A stretch of 64,000 bases of DNA from the NCBI GenBank assembly GCA_035578175.1, contig JAQMRL010000003.1, positions 55,226,672-55,290,671 on the forward strand. Direction: 5' to 3'. Shown piece by piece: positions 23,513 to 35,645 of the stretch. Position 1 is the stretch's first letter. Each line of letters starts with the position of its first letter. Origin of the DNA: Catonia carolina (Eukaryota; Arthropoda; Insecta; Hemiptera; Achilidae). The notes beneath the pieces are model-generated. The model saw only the letters and a program-made list of their open reading frames with translations. It ran no database searches and was not told the origin of the DNA. The position numbers and the translations under genes are program-made.

Positions 23513-24488
23513 ATACTAAAAATACAACAAGCGTGGTGCCGCCCGAATATATTATTTCACACTGTCAAACAATAGCTTTACAACAAATACCACTAGCCAG
23601 TGTATGTTACAGTGGTTAAAATTTTCAATGAAATAGGTCGATAAACGACCTAAAATGGCACATCCGTAAAGTAGGCCTATTTAGAAATAGTATTAAATGA
23701 AATGGAAGAAAATTTTATGAAATTATGAAATTTATAATCAAATAATAACAGAGAAATCTTATTTCATCTAATTTTATTAGTGGCTGTATTTTTTCTGTTT
23801 GGACGTGGAACTGTATCGATTGCAATGCTATAAAATTAAGTGGTGTCGTTGATTGGAACTTTTTCCAATAAAATAGCTCATAAAATGTTGTACCACAATT
23901 TTTATATCCCCGTTACAATTTGAGGTGATGTAAACAAACTCTTTAATTACCCTGAGATGAAATGAAAATAATTTATAACGTTAATATCAAGAAAGATGTC
24001 GATGTTTGCAGTAAAGTATGGCGGCGTACTGCAATAATAACGTCCGTCAACTGTAATTGAATTTGCCTCTTCGTGTATTGAGCTGAACTCCCTTAACTCT
24101 TACTGCTATCCGGTCGTTTGATACGAAGTAACCATTTTTCACTTGACGTTCCTGTAATGACTGTTCCAGAAGAAAATTAGATTAACCGTCTGCAGGGATG
24201 AATAGAAATTATTTTAAAGTGTAATATATGAAACCGGAAAAGACGTTCCTTTATTACTAAACTACGGACTTCATTAATTAACTTGCTTCTGTATTGTAGC
24301 CTACACCAAAGTTTTATCGTTTTCAATATCTATTTTGACAGATATAATTTATATTTGAAGCCCTAAACTTTCATAATTATTCGAATGTTTCACTAAATTT
24401 TATGTTGTTGATTCATTTTGACAGACCTTAATATAATTAGCGCGTTAATTTTTCTTAATATGCCTAACGTAATTTATTTTCTCTTTTA
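23513..24488. other. Intergenic DNA
   Basis: Nothing recognised. One TAGGCCTA site at about 23672. Confidence 0.5.
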
Positions 24489-25795
24489 TCTACTTTCTGT
24501 TGCGCTATATGAATATATAGAGAAGAAGTATTACGAGAAGTATTTTCATGTCGATCTTTTGAAATCGAGTTTTCACCGGAAATAATAGTCTACACGTTTT
24601 CAGAACCCCTGAATCCAAAAAAAAATGTTTTACCCAATGTTTTGAGTGTGAACAAAATATCTTGAATGGAAAATCGTTGAAACAACTTTAATGTGAAAAC
24701 GACATTTTCATAAAAATCTGTCTACTGGAAGTAGCAGTTTAACCATGCGATTTTCTCAAAAACGGCTTCTACAATTATATTTTAAGACGCCTTATTTACT
24801 ACATTTTTTATGCTCTACAACATTGATTCCAAATTTTTTTTTTACCACGCCCCTTCTGTCTAGAAGAAAACTTCCCAAGCTTTTCTTACACAATTTTATG
24901 TGGTGATGACATAAAACAAGTAGGAGGCCTACATTGAAACACACCATTCATTCATTTGTTATTGTTTATGTATCATTACAAGTTCGAGTTTAAATTAAAC
25001 AAGTAAGAAAAGAAATTAACCAGTGAGATGGATGATCTTACATTTTTTTACAAGATTTCCTATTCTTGGTTGATTACTAGAAAGTTCACAACGTAAATCG
25101 TTCGTAACATCAAGTTTGCCCCGATACTTTGTCTTTATTGCAACAAGCGCTGGAAATACTTTTTGCACAAATAGGTGTTTGATAAAAGTCAAATATGAAT
25201 CCGCAGCGCTTGTTGTGACATACTGGGGTACACTTTGTAATAGGTGCTTAAACTCGACTCGTGAATCGCAACACCTATGTACGTATGGAAGGCAAAGCTA
25301 CCTCGATGTCCTGCACCCCCTTGACTTGTCTTCACACCTCTCTTGGGGAGAACCCCCCCCCCCAGTTTGGGAACCATTGCTCTACAAGATACAGTAAGCT
25401 CCATATCTGCTGAAATTCTTGAAGGGCTGTGTTCCCGTGTAAAAGTGTTATTGTTAATATTTCGGCTGTAATATGCATTTTAAAATAAAATCCTATGGAA
25501 ATTAAAAAAACCTACAACTTTTATTTCAAGAATTTTTTCTACAGTACCTAGTATAGCGGCAATTAGTGATTTTTTTAGTATTTTTCTCATCAAAAATCGG
25601 TAAAAATTGGATTTCTTAAGATTGCGGCCGTAGTATGCTTTTTACGACTTTAGTGTATGTAATCAAACTTCAGGAAATAAAAAATATCTAGAACTTTTAT
25701 TTCAAGATTTTTTTTCTACATAGCCTAGTTTAATGTCAAGTTGTTATTTTATGTATTTTTAAGTTCTACAGCGGTTTATTTTCATTTTGTGTCAT
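24489..25795 (+). mobile_element. Family A element, copy 5, interrupted by a hAT-like insertion
   Basis: 5' part at 24489-24820 (TACTTTCTGTTGCGCTATAT, TTTTCATGTCGATC), 3' part at 25388-25795. The two join at the conserved ATGCTCTACAAGATA site. The terminal hairpin is missing; the copy stops after TTTTCATTTTGTGTCA. Confidence 0.87.
24821..25379. mobile_element. Non-autonomous hAT-like transposon (559 bp)
   Basis: Bounded by a perfect 8-bp duplication CTCTACAA at 24813-24820 and 25380-25387; the uninterrupted target ATGCTCTACAAGATA is known from other family A copies. The ends are imperfect inverted repeats: CATTGATTCCAAATTTTTTT on the left, and CAATGGTTCCCAAACTGGGG read inward from the right. 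An 8-bp duplication and CAnTGGTTCCCAAACTGG ends are classic for hAT elements. No transposase frame; the small open frames at 25116-25404 are incidental. Confidence 0.9.
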
Positions 25796-26389
25796 AGCAG
25801 TAGTACTGTACCACTACTAGTAGTAAAAGTACCACCACCTTTCTTTATTTTAAATGAAGTTAATCGGTTTTTATGTACATCTTAATTAGGCAGTTTTTTA
25901 GCGGTTACGATTTCATTAGAATATATCTAGTTTAATACTGGCCAATAAAGAAATTATTTGACGCATAATTGAATTATGTTATAACAAATCGTGTTCCAGG
26001 AGAAGTATCTCAACGAAACGGCTTTTTGAAAGCAATTTTCAGATTTTATGACTGCCCTTACAGCAATAAATCTATCCATTAACTTGTTTTACGACATTGC
26101 GACTTTAAATAGCTGCCGTGATTAATCTAATGGTAAATTTCTTTAAAATGCTCTGTCTTTTTCAATTAGGTATGTTTCTGTGGCATTATTTACGGCTTAT
26201 TTATTTCCAGTGTAATTTTTATTTATGTAATAAATTATTATTACAGCCGTACGTGCCTAAATTGTACCTGTGTTTTTAGTTTATTAAATTTTTCAAATAT
26301 ATTTGTTCCTATGTGATATATAGGAAAACCTCTACTCAAATTATTATTGTTCATGTAAACAGTTGATGATAAATTAAGTATAAGGGATG
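25796..26389. other. Intergenic DNA
   Basis: Nothing recognised beyond a short AGTAGTA-rich run near 25797-25830. Confidence 0.45.
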
Positions 26390-26442
26390 ATTTGAATCCC
26401 CAAGACGTTTTATGAATCAAAACGAGTAGTGAGGTAATTTAC
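26390..26442 (-). mobile_element. Family B fragment, decayed
   Basis: AAAACGAGTAGTGAGGTAAT and its flanks match the antisense of the 3' third of family B. Confidence 0.5.
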
Positions 26443-26638
26443 CCCTTACTGACATAGGCCTGGTTGTCTTAGTCAAGTCAAATTCCAAAAACTGTTTTCC
26501 TTAGCTTTCAAAACGTATTGCCATTTAGGCTGCATAATTTTGAAATTTAGAAAGTAAAATAAGTCAAACAGTTATGGATACTTTAATGTAATTCAATAAA
26601 ACATTTACGGTAATAAGTATATATAATTAAGTTTATTG

Positions 26639-26801
26639 CCGCCTCCGTGGCCCAGTGGTTAGTGTGCTACGCTGCAAAGTGGAGGTCTCACGTTTGATTC
26701 CTGAGCAGGGTCTGGAAAATTATTACAAGTTCAAACCCACCGTTCCTTAATCCAAAGTAGTCGCTAATAACCAAGATGTAAATGCGACTTAAAAATTAAA
26801 T
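26639..26801 (+). mobile_element. tRNA-derived SINE, family C, copy 2
   Basis: Head GCCTCCGTGGCCCAGTGGTT with a following AG, B box GTTTGATTCC, body TCTGGAAAATTATTAC and CCAAAGTAGTCGCTAATAAC, and an A-rich tail. A family B element has inserted in or beside the tail. Confidence 0.85.
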
Positions 26802-26811
26802 AAAAATAAGT

Positions 26812-27198
26812 GTTGTGTTGTTTAGGTCATCAGCTGAAAGGTTGGTTTGAACCTGTAGAGGTTTTACTAAGTAAAACGAGGAGTGATGTGGTTTACAATT
26901 GCCTTTCTCGCTGAGTGGAAAAGTATGCTTATCAGCATGCCGGGCCCTCTGAAAAGCACATATTTTTTGCTCTGTAAATGACACTTTCACTTCATTCACC
27001 ACAGGGTCTGGATGTGTAATTACTTTCAGAGGAGATAACTCTGATTAGTGTCTTTTAAAACTCTACCTCTTCTGTTCTTAAATGATTCAGTCATTTAATT
27101 GGCTACCATGCGATTAGAAACAGAGCTATTTATTTTAGCCCTGCAGCGAACAAATTAAGTGTAAATAATTTGATACTCGACCTGTCTGTTATGAGCAG
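26812..27198 (-). mobile_element. Family B retroposon with 10-bp target duplication
   Basis: Complete copy in antisense: the hairpin tail at 26812 (GTTGTGTTGTTTAGGTCATC) to CTGTCTGTTATGAGCAG. AAAAATAAGT occurs at 26802-26811 and 27199-27208. A minus-strand frame (VNEVKVSFTEQKICAFQRAR) remains open here. Confidence 0.9.
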
Positions 27199-27208
27199 AA
27201 AAATAAGT

Positions 27209-28150
27209 ATGTAAGTATATTATAGGATTTACGTTATTAAGATAACTTCTTTTAAATTGTAATCCTTTATATTTACAAGTTATCTCCTCGTGCGAAGATT
27301 ATACTTCCGCTAAACAGTAATTAGTATTCTTTATGCGTATCAGAATAGTCATAGATTGCAAAATTCCCCACGGATTAGAGAACATTATTGTATCTGAAAC
27401 ACGGAGGAAAATAATTAAAACAAACCGAAACAATCTGATCTACTAAAAAAACGAGCCTAAAATTAATTTATTCCAAAATTTAACCGCAGTGCTGATTTTT
27501 ACAAAACGATAAAAACAGAAAACGAAAAATTAATTATTTTATACCTTTATTAGTTCCAAACATTATGCATGATATTAACAAAAAAACATTTAACAAAAAA
27601 AGATTATAATTTAAAATTGGGAAATGTTGAAAATGAGAAAAACATAACCGTATGGTAATGCAAATAATAAAAGAATAATTGATAACGTACGGTATAATGA
27701 GATGCAGTTAAATCAAGGATTAGCTTTATGCAAATAACAAGCTAGGCAAACGGGTTAGCAATTTATCAGTGTAAACCAGTGATTGTATTTGACAAATCGG
27801 TATTAGATATGTCAAATGTATCTACCTATATTAATATAAATACGTTTCTATAATTACAATAATTGTAATCGCACACAATTATCTACAATACTAATAATAA
27901 CAACAATAACATTAAATTTTAATAATTTCAAATTACTATCATTATTGGTTGAATATTAATGTAAAAACAGCTATGTACTAAATAATTTACAATGAACAAA
28001 ACGTATTGTCAAATAATATATTTAAATGTAATGTAGCCCAAAACATAATCGATCAACGGCAATTTTCTACTGAAAAATGTAGAAGTTCTCGAAATGTATT
28101 ATTAAATAGAGGATCTCGTTGTCTCAATCAATATAATATAATAACTAGTA
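27209..28150. other. Intergenic DNA
   Basis: Nothing recognised. Strongly A+T-rich. Confidence 0.5.
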
Positions 28151-28159
28151 GAAAAACCA

Positions 28160-28190
28160 TAATTCCTGGGTTCGATTCTCAGTCAACGTA
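28160..28190 (+). mobile_element. tRNA-like SINE head fragment
   Basis: ATTCCTGGGTTCGATTCTCA carries a good B box. No A-box partner was identified upstream, so it is not a tRNA gene. Confidence 0.35.
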
Positions 28191-28193
28191 TGG

Positions 28194-28229
28194 AAAGTTT
28201 GTTCATTTAACACTAAATGAACAAACTTT
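28194..28229. repeat. Perfect 16-bp inverted repeat with 4-base loop
   Basis: AAAGTTTGTTCATTTA, loop ACAC, then the exact complement TAAATGAACAAACTTT. It does not end in a T-run typical of a terminator. Role unknown. Confidence 0.9.
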
Positions 28230-28285
28230 TTCTTGTGGTGCCGATCCGCTACCGAATGTTGGCAATCATTCTAGTAAATTTGTTT

Positions 28286-28686
28286 GCCCATAACAGGGAG
28301 GTGGAATGCTATATTAATTGCACTCGATCTGTTGGTTCCAGGGCTACAAAAAAATAGTTCATTTTCGTATCACATGGTCAGCCAATTAATTATATGACCG
28401 AAGTATTTAAGGACAGAAGAGGTAGAGGTGTAAAAGACACTAATCAAAGTTATCTCCTCTGAGAGTAATGAATTTCTCTATACAGCCAGACCCTGTGGTG
28501 AATGAAACGAAGGTGTCATTTGCAGGGTGGAAAGTACGTGCTTTTTGAAGGGCCTGGCATGCTGATAAGCATACGCTTTCAATTCAGTGAGGAAGGTAGG
28601 GTAAACCACCTCACTCTTCGTTTTTTACTTAGTAAAAGCTCTAGAGGTTCAAACCAGCCTTTCGGCTGTTGACCTAAACAACACAC
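28286..28686 (+). mobile_element. Family B retroposon, second subtype
   Basis: GCCCATAACAGGGAGGTGGA to GACCTAAACAACACAC. It shares subtype changes with the copy at 32466 (CACTCGATCTG, GCAGGGTGGAAAGTA, CATACGCTTTCAA). Flanked by a 12-bp duplication with one mismatch: GTAAATTTGTTT at 28274-28285 and GTAAACTTGTTT at 28687-28698. Confidence 0.88.
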
Positions 28687-28698
28687 GTAAACTTGTTT

Positions 28699-29583
28699 AT
28701 CGTACTTTATTAGTCTGGAGTAAGACGGAGTTATGCAAACATAGTAGAGAGGGACATATGTTTCTCGGTGAAAGAGAAATGTTACCTGTACCGTTTTATT
28801 TTTATTAATTTTAATCAGCCAGTCTGTAAACCAGCGAATGGAAATTTAGAAAAATGTACTAGTAACCATTTTATCTAGTGACCAAAATATTGATTGCTGT
28901 TTGCTTCATAGTGAATTAAAGAGTTTTAATTGAATTAAACAAGATCATTAGTAGAAACAGCTTGTTAATGCTAATTTCTAATTGAGTAGTTAGTAGGCTA
29001 CCGTATCTAAAATTGTCTCAACGTTGTGTTTAGATGTAGAATTACTCGCAAAGGCAGAATGAACGTCTCTTTCGGTATTGTTAGCGTAGTAGGTTTCTAT
29101 GTCGGTCCAAGTGTTTGCAGATCATTAGCTCAGCGCACGTGCTGCTGTAATGAACTCTCTCACACCTGAATTATGCATGCAGAATCCTTACTACGCGTAC
29201 AAATGTCGGTTGCTGTAACAGTTAACTGTTCTACGTACTTCTCTATACTATCGCATATTCTATTCCACTACTCTCACACAGTTTCATTACGAATAGCTAA
29301 GAGAAATTCGTGATTGCTGTCTTATTTAATCTATTATCTATGCACAAACATTTAACGGATTTTAATTTCTTCATTATTTATTCATTTATTTAGTCTCTGG
29401 TTTTAATAAAGTAATCCAGAATACTCAAATGAATAACCTTTACAAAATCTTTATTGAATTTAGCTTATAACTATCTACTTAGATTTAATTTTGTTAATTT
29501 TTTTAAGTAAAAAACTAGCTTCTCTTGTATAATAATTTCACACGATATGTTAAAAATATTTTGTGTGTATGTATTTTTTCAGC
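28699..29583. other. Intergenic DNA
   Basis: Nothing recognised. 29050-29250 is somewhat richer in G+C without a usable frame. Confidence 0.45.
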
Positions 29584-29877
29584 ATGAAATAAAATTGACA
29601 CGAATAAACTACTACTTCCGGTTAACCGATTTTGATGAAAATATTCGTGTCGGGTCCTCTAGTGGTACCTAACTTAAGTTTTAAGTTTCAACTTCGTATG
29701 ATGTTCCGTTCTTGAGATATTTTGTTCACACACACAGACCTATCGCTAAAAACATGTTTTTTTTGGATTCAGGGGGTCTGAAAACTTGTAGAACTGGTGA
29801 AAACTCGATTTCGAAAAATCGACATGAAACAATAATTTCCTTCCTATACATTCATATAGACTAGAGAAAGTAAAAAA
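29584..29877 (-). mobile_element. Family A element, 5' third
   Basis: The minus strand starts TTTACTTTCTCTAGTCTATA and stops after GTTTATTCGTGTCAATTTTA, about 290 bp in. Confidence 0.85.
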
Positions 29878-31284
29878 ATGACTCAAAATTATTCCCATGC
29901 CGTAGAATATATTGTTTACGTGTATAACTATAAGTTTTACTTGCTACTTTGTTTACTCAAACGAAGTATTCAATAAGACTTAAAAGTTAGTAAGAAATGG
30001 TATCTTCAGCTTTTTTTGGTTGAGATGGAAGGATGATAAGGATGAATCTAAAGAAATGTTTTATGCTATTTATGTGCGCTGTAAGCCGACTAAAATGCTG
30101 AACTGTTGAATAGATTAATATACAGAAGTACATTATAGTAATTACAGAACAAGTGTAAAATCTGTTTTCTAGTCCTGCTACAGAACTTACAATGCCTGTC
30201 TGATTCTGTAGTTAGCTAAGCCGAGGCGGCAGTCTTGCTACTCTATTGTACCATGACAGACTGTGTATTTATCATAAATAATATTTAACACTGTTCTAAT
30301 TTAACTTACTTATTTTTCGGCTGCCATCTCTTTCTAATTATAAGCTCTAATTTAAAATTCCGCCGCTAGTCACGCCACAATTAAATCTTGTACAACACTG
30401 TTCGCGCCTTGATAGTAATCATTTGAGGTTACACGGACTTGATACTGGTTTTTTTTATAACTGTGCGTTTATTACACGTGTATTTTTTTGCTGTAACATA
30501 TATATGTAAGTGTTCAGTTTTGTTTTTGAGTAAATTTAAGACAGGTAGGTTAAACGTTTACTGGTTTTTGTTCCCAGAGTTGAAGTTACTTTATTAGTAT
30601 GATATACTGTTACATCAGATATACAGCCTACATACAGTTACCAAATAATCTCAAATTCATAATCAACCTTAAAGTGATTTTATTCCTTCAAATATATCGT
30701 AAATTAATACGTTTTATATTATTTAAAATTAACAAAATTTTACTTCAGCTATATTATTACCCCTCATATAATTATGAAGTCACCAACTAGCTCATATTTC
30801 TTGATTTTATTTACTCATTGTTTTAACAAAATATTTACGACTTAAATCTAACTTAATCTTGTTTTAACTTAGACTGCTTTTAGTAACTCGTGTATGAATG
30901 ATACTTACACTAACTTAATGTTATTTATAGCTTAACCTGTATTTTAGTAGGTAACTTTTATAATTTAAATTTTATTTCTAGCTGATATAGCTTTTTTTAA
31001 TGCACTAAATCAACAAGGTTTGTCATTTTCAGTCTCCTGTTACCCTAATCTCATATTGTTGAAGTACTTCAGTGTTTACATGGACGTGAAGATGATCTTA
31101 ATGTTACTTGGTACACTTACATATTTCTTCAGTTACTGAAGTCACTTGTAAGTTACGGTGGATGTCACTGTTACGGATATATCATGTAGCATTTACAATT
31201 TTCTTAAGCTCCTTGTGTTTGAATCTTTGAATGTTATTACTTGCTTTGAAGCAGCCATAACGCTGTAGGTCATGTGCCTGTACC
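29878..31284. other. Intergenic DNA
   Basis: Nothing recognised; a 63-codon frame at 30599 has no motif. Confidence 0.5.
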
Positions 31285-31800
31285 GGTTTCTTCTTCTTCT
31301 TTTTCTTATTCTTCTGCCTTTCAAGGATTAGGCATCTCTGCTTGTTCCGAACCTCTCAAATCTGCCCATCTCTTTCTCGGGCGTCCTTGTTCTTTCTTTC
31401 CGTCCGGTTTACAGCCTAGTGTTCGCTTAGGTACCATGTCCTCCCGCATTATGCTCTTATGCTGCATTCTATTCTGAGATACCCTGTCGTTTATAGAAAA
31501 GATGTTGAGTTCTTTCCTTATCTCGGTATTTCAGTAACGATCTTCTCTACTAAACCTATACGTATGTCAAAGAAATTTCATTTCATACGGTTGCAATCTA
31601 CTCTCCTCTCGCTCCGATAGCACCCAAGTTTCACTTTCATAGAGTAGGGTCGGCACTGCTATTGTTTCATAAAATCTCAACCTCGTGTTTTTTCTGGTGC
31701 TATTTTTTAAGGATCTGTAGGTAGTTCCGCCATATTTGCTGATATTGGTGCATCCTATTGTAAGCATCGTATCCTTTTGGTATGTAATGTTTCAACCTAG
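31285..31800 (-). mobile_element. LINE 3'-end remnant
   Basis: The minus-strand frame at 31567-31767 reads NTRLRFYETIAVPTLLYESE, then TWVLSEREESRLQPYEMKFL. After a stop the same protein continues in decayed form: NTEIRKELNIFSINDRV, then a GRPRKRWADL motif near 31370. These are the end of the RT thumb region and C-terminus of an insect LINE (P.LLY.SE.W then GRPRKRW). Stops and frameshifts make it dead. Confidence 0.8.
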
Positions 31801-32447
31801 ATACTAAAAGTGGGATATCTGTTTTACTGGGATACTGTTTTTGTGGAATACCGGTTTTGGTACTTGTTTATCAAGAAGTTTATTAAAGATCTATTGAATG
31901 AGAAAAAAATAATATTTGATTATATTTATTAAGTTAAGTTTCTGATCTAGTTCGACGCTATTTAAATGATTTTTGAAAACATTTTTTACATGAACAAGTG
32001 TTTAGTTTTATTCCAGTTTGTTGTTTGAAACTCACAGCAGTTAAATAGGCAGTGTGATTTGTAAAAGAAGTACTTTTTTCTCTAATGATATCCTTGAAAT
32101 CTCATTTCACTTGCCTTCTAGCAGACATCAATGATTTTGTACAAATTGCATCATGATTTTTAAAATTATGTAAAGTAATCTCATTAATTTGAAATTTGAC
32201 GACTCACTTGCATTTCTTTGGGTGTAGCCGTAAGCGTTTAGAAACTAATTAATTCTTTCCCTTACGATAATTCGTATCCAGTACAAGTGATTCGTCAAAT
32301 ATAAGTAATAAGTTTTTTCTAATATCTTTGTGGTATGGAAATCACAAATCTTTGGTTAAAAGTGTTAACCTGCTAAATCTATTACACTGATTTTGATATC
32401 GTTGGGGAAAAGGAATAAAGGCTTTCTACTAAAAAAATATTAACTTC
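31801..32447. other. Intergenic DNA
   Basis: Nothing recognised. Confidence 0.5.
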
Positions 32448-32465
32448 AATGGGTTTTAAAAAAAG

Positions 32466-32860
32466 GTCCGTAACAGGCAGGTGGAATGGTAAATTAATTA
32501 CACTCGATCTGCTAGTTCCATGGTTACAAAAAATAGTTCTATTTCTTAATACATGGTCAGCCAATTATATGACTGAACTATTTAAGAGCAGAAGTGGTAG
32601 AGGTGTAAAAGACAGTAGTCTGAGTTATTTCGTGTGAAAGTAATGAATTTCACTATACACTCAGATCCAGTGGTGAATGAAGTGAAGGTGTCATTTGCAG
32701 GGTGGAAAGTAGCTGCTTTTCAAAGGGCTTGGCATGCTGATAAGCATACGCTTTCAACTCTGTGAGGAAGGTTTGGTAAACCACCTCGCTCCTCGTTTTT
32801 TACTTAGTAAAACCTCTAGAGGTTCAAACCAGCCTTTCGACTGTTGGCCTAAACAACAAC
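32466..32860 (+). mobile_element. Family B retroposon, second subtype
   Basis: Complete, GTCCGTAACAGGCAGGTGGA to GGCCTAAACAACAAC. The flanks AATGGGTTTTAAAAAAAG (32448-32465) and AATGGCTCTTAAAAGACG (32861-32878) agree at 14 of 18 positions, probably an aged target duplication. Confidence 0.87.
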
Positions 32861-33104
32861 AATGGCTCTTAAAAGACGAGACAATCTTTTCTCATTTCTT
32901 CATGGGAACTATGAGTTTCATCTAGTTTTTCAGCTCTCCTGTAAAGTTTCAGGATTTAGCATGTTAACACTCTTAACTGACAAAATTTTATTTAAGATAT
33001 GTAATTCGTAAGTGCAAAACAGTAACCTGACCTCTGGAAACGTTTACTTACTTTCATTAAATTACTTTTTTTAACTTTTATGGCTAGCATGGAACTACTT
33101 TAGT

Positions 33105-33432
33105 CAATCATTAGAAAAGGGTCTTTCAGCCTCTTGTTTTTCCATTCTTTTAAATCTTGCTTGGCTTTCTCTCCCTGAAATTACCCTTCCTACTTGTTGT
33201 CTATTTATCCTCGGTTGTAAAATAGTTTGTTTCTTTTTCAAATCTTTGATTTGTTTGTTTTTTCTTGTAAGTATTTTATTGTTCCAAGTTCTTTAAAATC
33301 TTCATTAATTTCTGTGATCCACTTAATGTTACTTTTACTCTCCCAGAATTTTTCTATAATTTGTCTTGACAACCTGTTTCGAGGTGTTCTAATTAAATTT
33401 CCTAAGAAGGTAATTCGTTTTCCCTGATTTAG
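33105..33432 (-). mobile_element. LINE C-terminal remnant
   Basis: The minus strand reads FLGNLIRTPRNRLSRQIIEK, then KWITEINEDFKELGTIKYLQ, then after frame breaks SGRESQARFKRMEKQEAER. This matches the GH..R...NRL...I..., W..E...D...L, (T/S).E.R...R.. layout of the LINE end at 12225-12655. The 66-codon plus-strand frame at 33227 is antisense noise. Confidence 0.65.
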
Positions 33433-35079
33433 CTAGTTACTGGTTCTATCTCGTTATTCCTTTATGACATTATATCTATGACATTTATTCTATCTCTATG
33501 ATATTTCTTTATCTAATGAAATAGTATATTGGATTATACGATACGTTATTAAGTATTTTTATAACGTAACGGAAACACGGTCTAGTTAGTACTTCGCACG
33601 ATTCAGTAGCGAATATAAGCAGAACCGCCCTCTGAAATCTACAAAACTTAAAAAGATTTTATGAGTTTAAAACATTAATTTCAAATTAGGAAGTTGTGCT
33701 TTTATCCTAAAGCTTCAAAACACGAATTTTATAGACTTTTTATTTTCCGGTGGAAGATTTTCCCTAGTTGTTCTGGCAATAAAATCTTGTCATTTTACGT
33801 CATTAGCGTGAATTTATTTCAGTTGATACCGACGTATCTGTACAATTACTAAATGTTATTATCTAATGTACTTGATCTAATATACAGTATCTACTGTATT
33901 CTTTGTTAACCATCTTACAGAATTAATAGGATGATGAGAAACAAATAGATGCGTTCTTGTTAGGGAAGTATATTACACAACTGCGTCATTGGGCTTGGCT
34001 GGGTGGAATATCATTTCATTCAAGATTTTCTTTCGTTCTTTGAAATCGTTGTAAATAAATTTTATGTAACACATGTTTTTGTACTAACATATGTTTGATG
34101 GATCATAAATAAATAAAACAATCGTAATAATAACAATTTTTATACTATTCTCAACAGAAAATATTTATTGTGTTTATATTAAAATATAGAATATATTAAA
34201 TGTAGTACAAGTTCGTAAGAGATTAAAGATTTTTATTCTGTTTTACGAATTTTCAAGAATTATATTCAGTTATCTTATTTGACTATACATCGTACTGGAA
34301 CTTTCAATTTAACTCAATTTATACTGATGTATACTTAAGTACACTGTTGTGTGTAAGATTTGAAGTATAAACAATATTTTTGGTAAAGTGTTTTACTCAT
34401 TTCTTAGAGTAATTTACTTTCATAAATTTATCTTAGTTTTTATCAATTATAGGCAAATTATTTTTACTTAGAGAATTTATTTGTTGTTTGTAATGCAGTT
34501 ATTTTATAAGTTGTAGTAGTGGTCTGTAAACCTCGTGTTTGAAATTACACAGTCTTTTTATACATTATAAAACAAACTAATTACATAAATTTGAAATTTT
34601 TCTTAACCTATACAGTATAGTTACCTATACTGTAACTGAGTAAAATTTTATAAATTCATTTTCTCATTTTTATAGTTTTTTGTCGTTTAATATATCGGTT
34701 TACAAGTTAGTTAAAATGTCTTTATAAACATTTAGGTTAATTTGAATCTCAGACAACCGTTTATCATGACATTTTTTAATTACACCACAAACGGAAACCA
34801 TAAAAAATATCGGTTTTATGTGTACTACGATGTTTTCTGATAAAATTCACCCTGCGTGTTGATATTTTATTCTTTTACTTTTGTTATCGCGAATTTTACA
34901 TTACTGACAACACCTAATTTAATTGTTGCTTTGCTATATTGTTGGCTTTAAGTATGAGTGGGATTTGTTCATAAGCGGCTATCATTATACAGGTGCTCAC
35001 AGGTGATACTTAACCATATTTAATAGCTGATTGCTTGGGCTGAGCAAAGAATGAGTATTATTTTCGCTGTACTTTGTTT
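33433..35079. other. Intergenic DNA
   Basis: Nothing recognised over about 1.6 kb; A+T-rich. Confidence 0.5.
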
Positions 35080-35192
35080 AATCATTGCAACTGGCTTCTA
35101 CGCCGGGTGTCCCTAGTTCGATTCTAAGTTAGGTATGGTATTCTATCATCACTCATTCTCCTACTTCTCCTTCTCCTCCTCCTCCTCCTCCA
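35080..35192 (+). mobile_element. SINE family D fragment followed by a (CTC)n run
   Basis: GCAACTGGCTTCTACGCCGG then TAGTTCGATTC and TCATCACTCATTC match family D. A CTC/CTT run at 35161-35192 forms the junction with the LINE end on the other strand. Confidence 0.7.
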
Positions 35193-35645
35193 CCACTTAA
35201 TGGGTTAAGCAGTACTCTGTGTTCCGGAAATCACCTTCCCTTCGGACTACCAACATCCCTTCAACCATTCGGCTCATAATTCATTGCCAATCTAGGCAAA
35301 CGGTTTCCCTTCATGTATTCTAGATAAGTACTCCAGTTGTTCTGTACTCATTGATCTTCTTCTCCAGGGTAGATATTTGCAACTCTTGTCTTATAACGTC
35401 ACTTCTTATCTTGTCCTCAAGAGTGCAGCCCTTCACTGCCCGAAGAAATATTTTCGTAGCTCTGACTTGGCTTCGTTCTCTGTTAGAAAGCATCCATGCC
35501 TCGCTGCCACACATGACAACTAGCACCGCCCCATAGTTTTGTAAATCTTTAGTTCCGTTTCCTTTCTCGTTTTGTGCTTTAGGGTTTTGTTAATTGTTCC
35601 ATAAATGTGCCTCAATCTATCGATTTTATTCGTCACATCATAGGA
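35190..35645 (-). mobile_element. LINE 3'-end remnant (same family as 52467)
   Basis: The minus-strand frame at 35320-35526 gives CGSEAWMLSNRERSQVRATK, then FLRAVKGCTLEDKIRSDVIR and LEKKINEYR, the post-RT region of an insect LINE. Downstream (lower coordinates) the GRRDVGRPR part is decayed. The nucleotide sequence of the KGC..EDKIRSDVI block is almost identical to 52500-52600. Confidence 0.8.

Noticed and set aside
25116..25404. Two overlapping open frames (93 and 71 codons)
   Set aside because: Lie inside the non-autonomous hAT-like element and across its border; no transposase motif.
28140..28190. tRNA gene or nuclear mitochondrial tRNA copy
   Set aside because: A good B box but no pairing acceptor or D arm.
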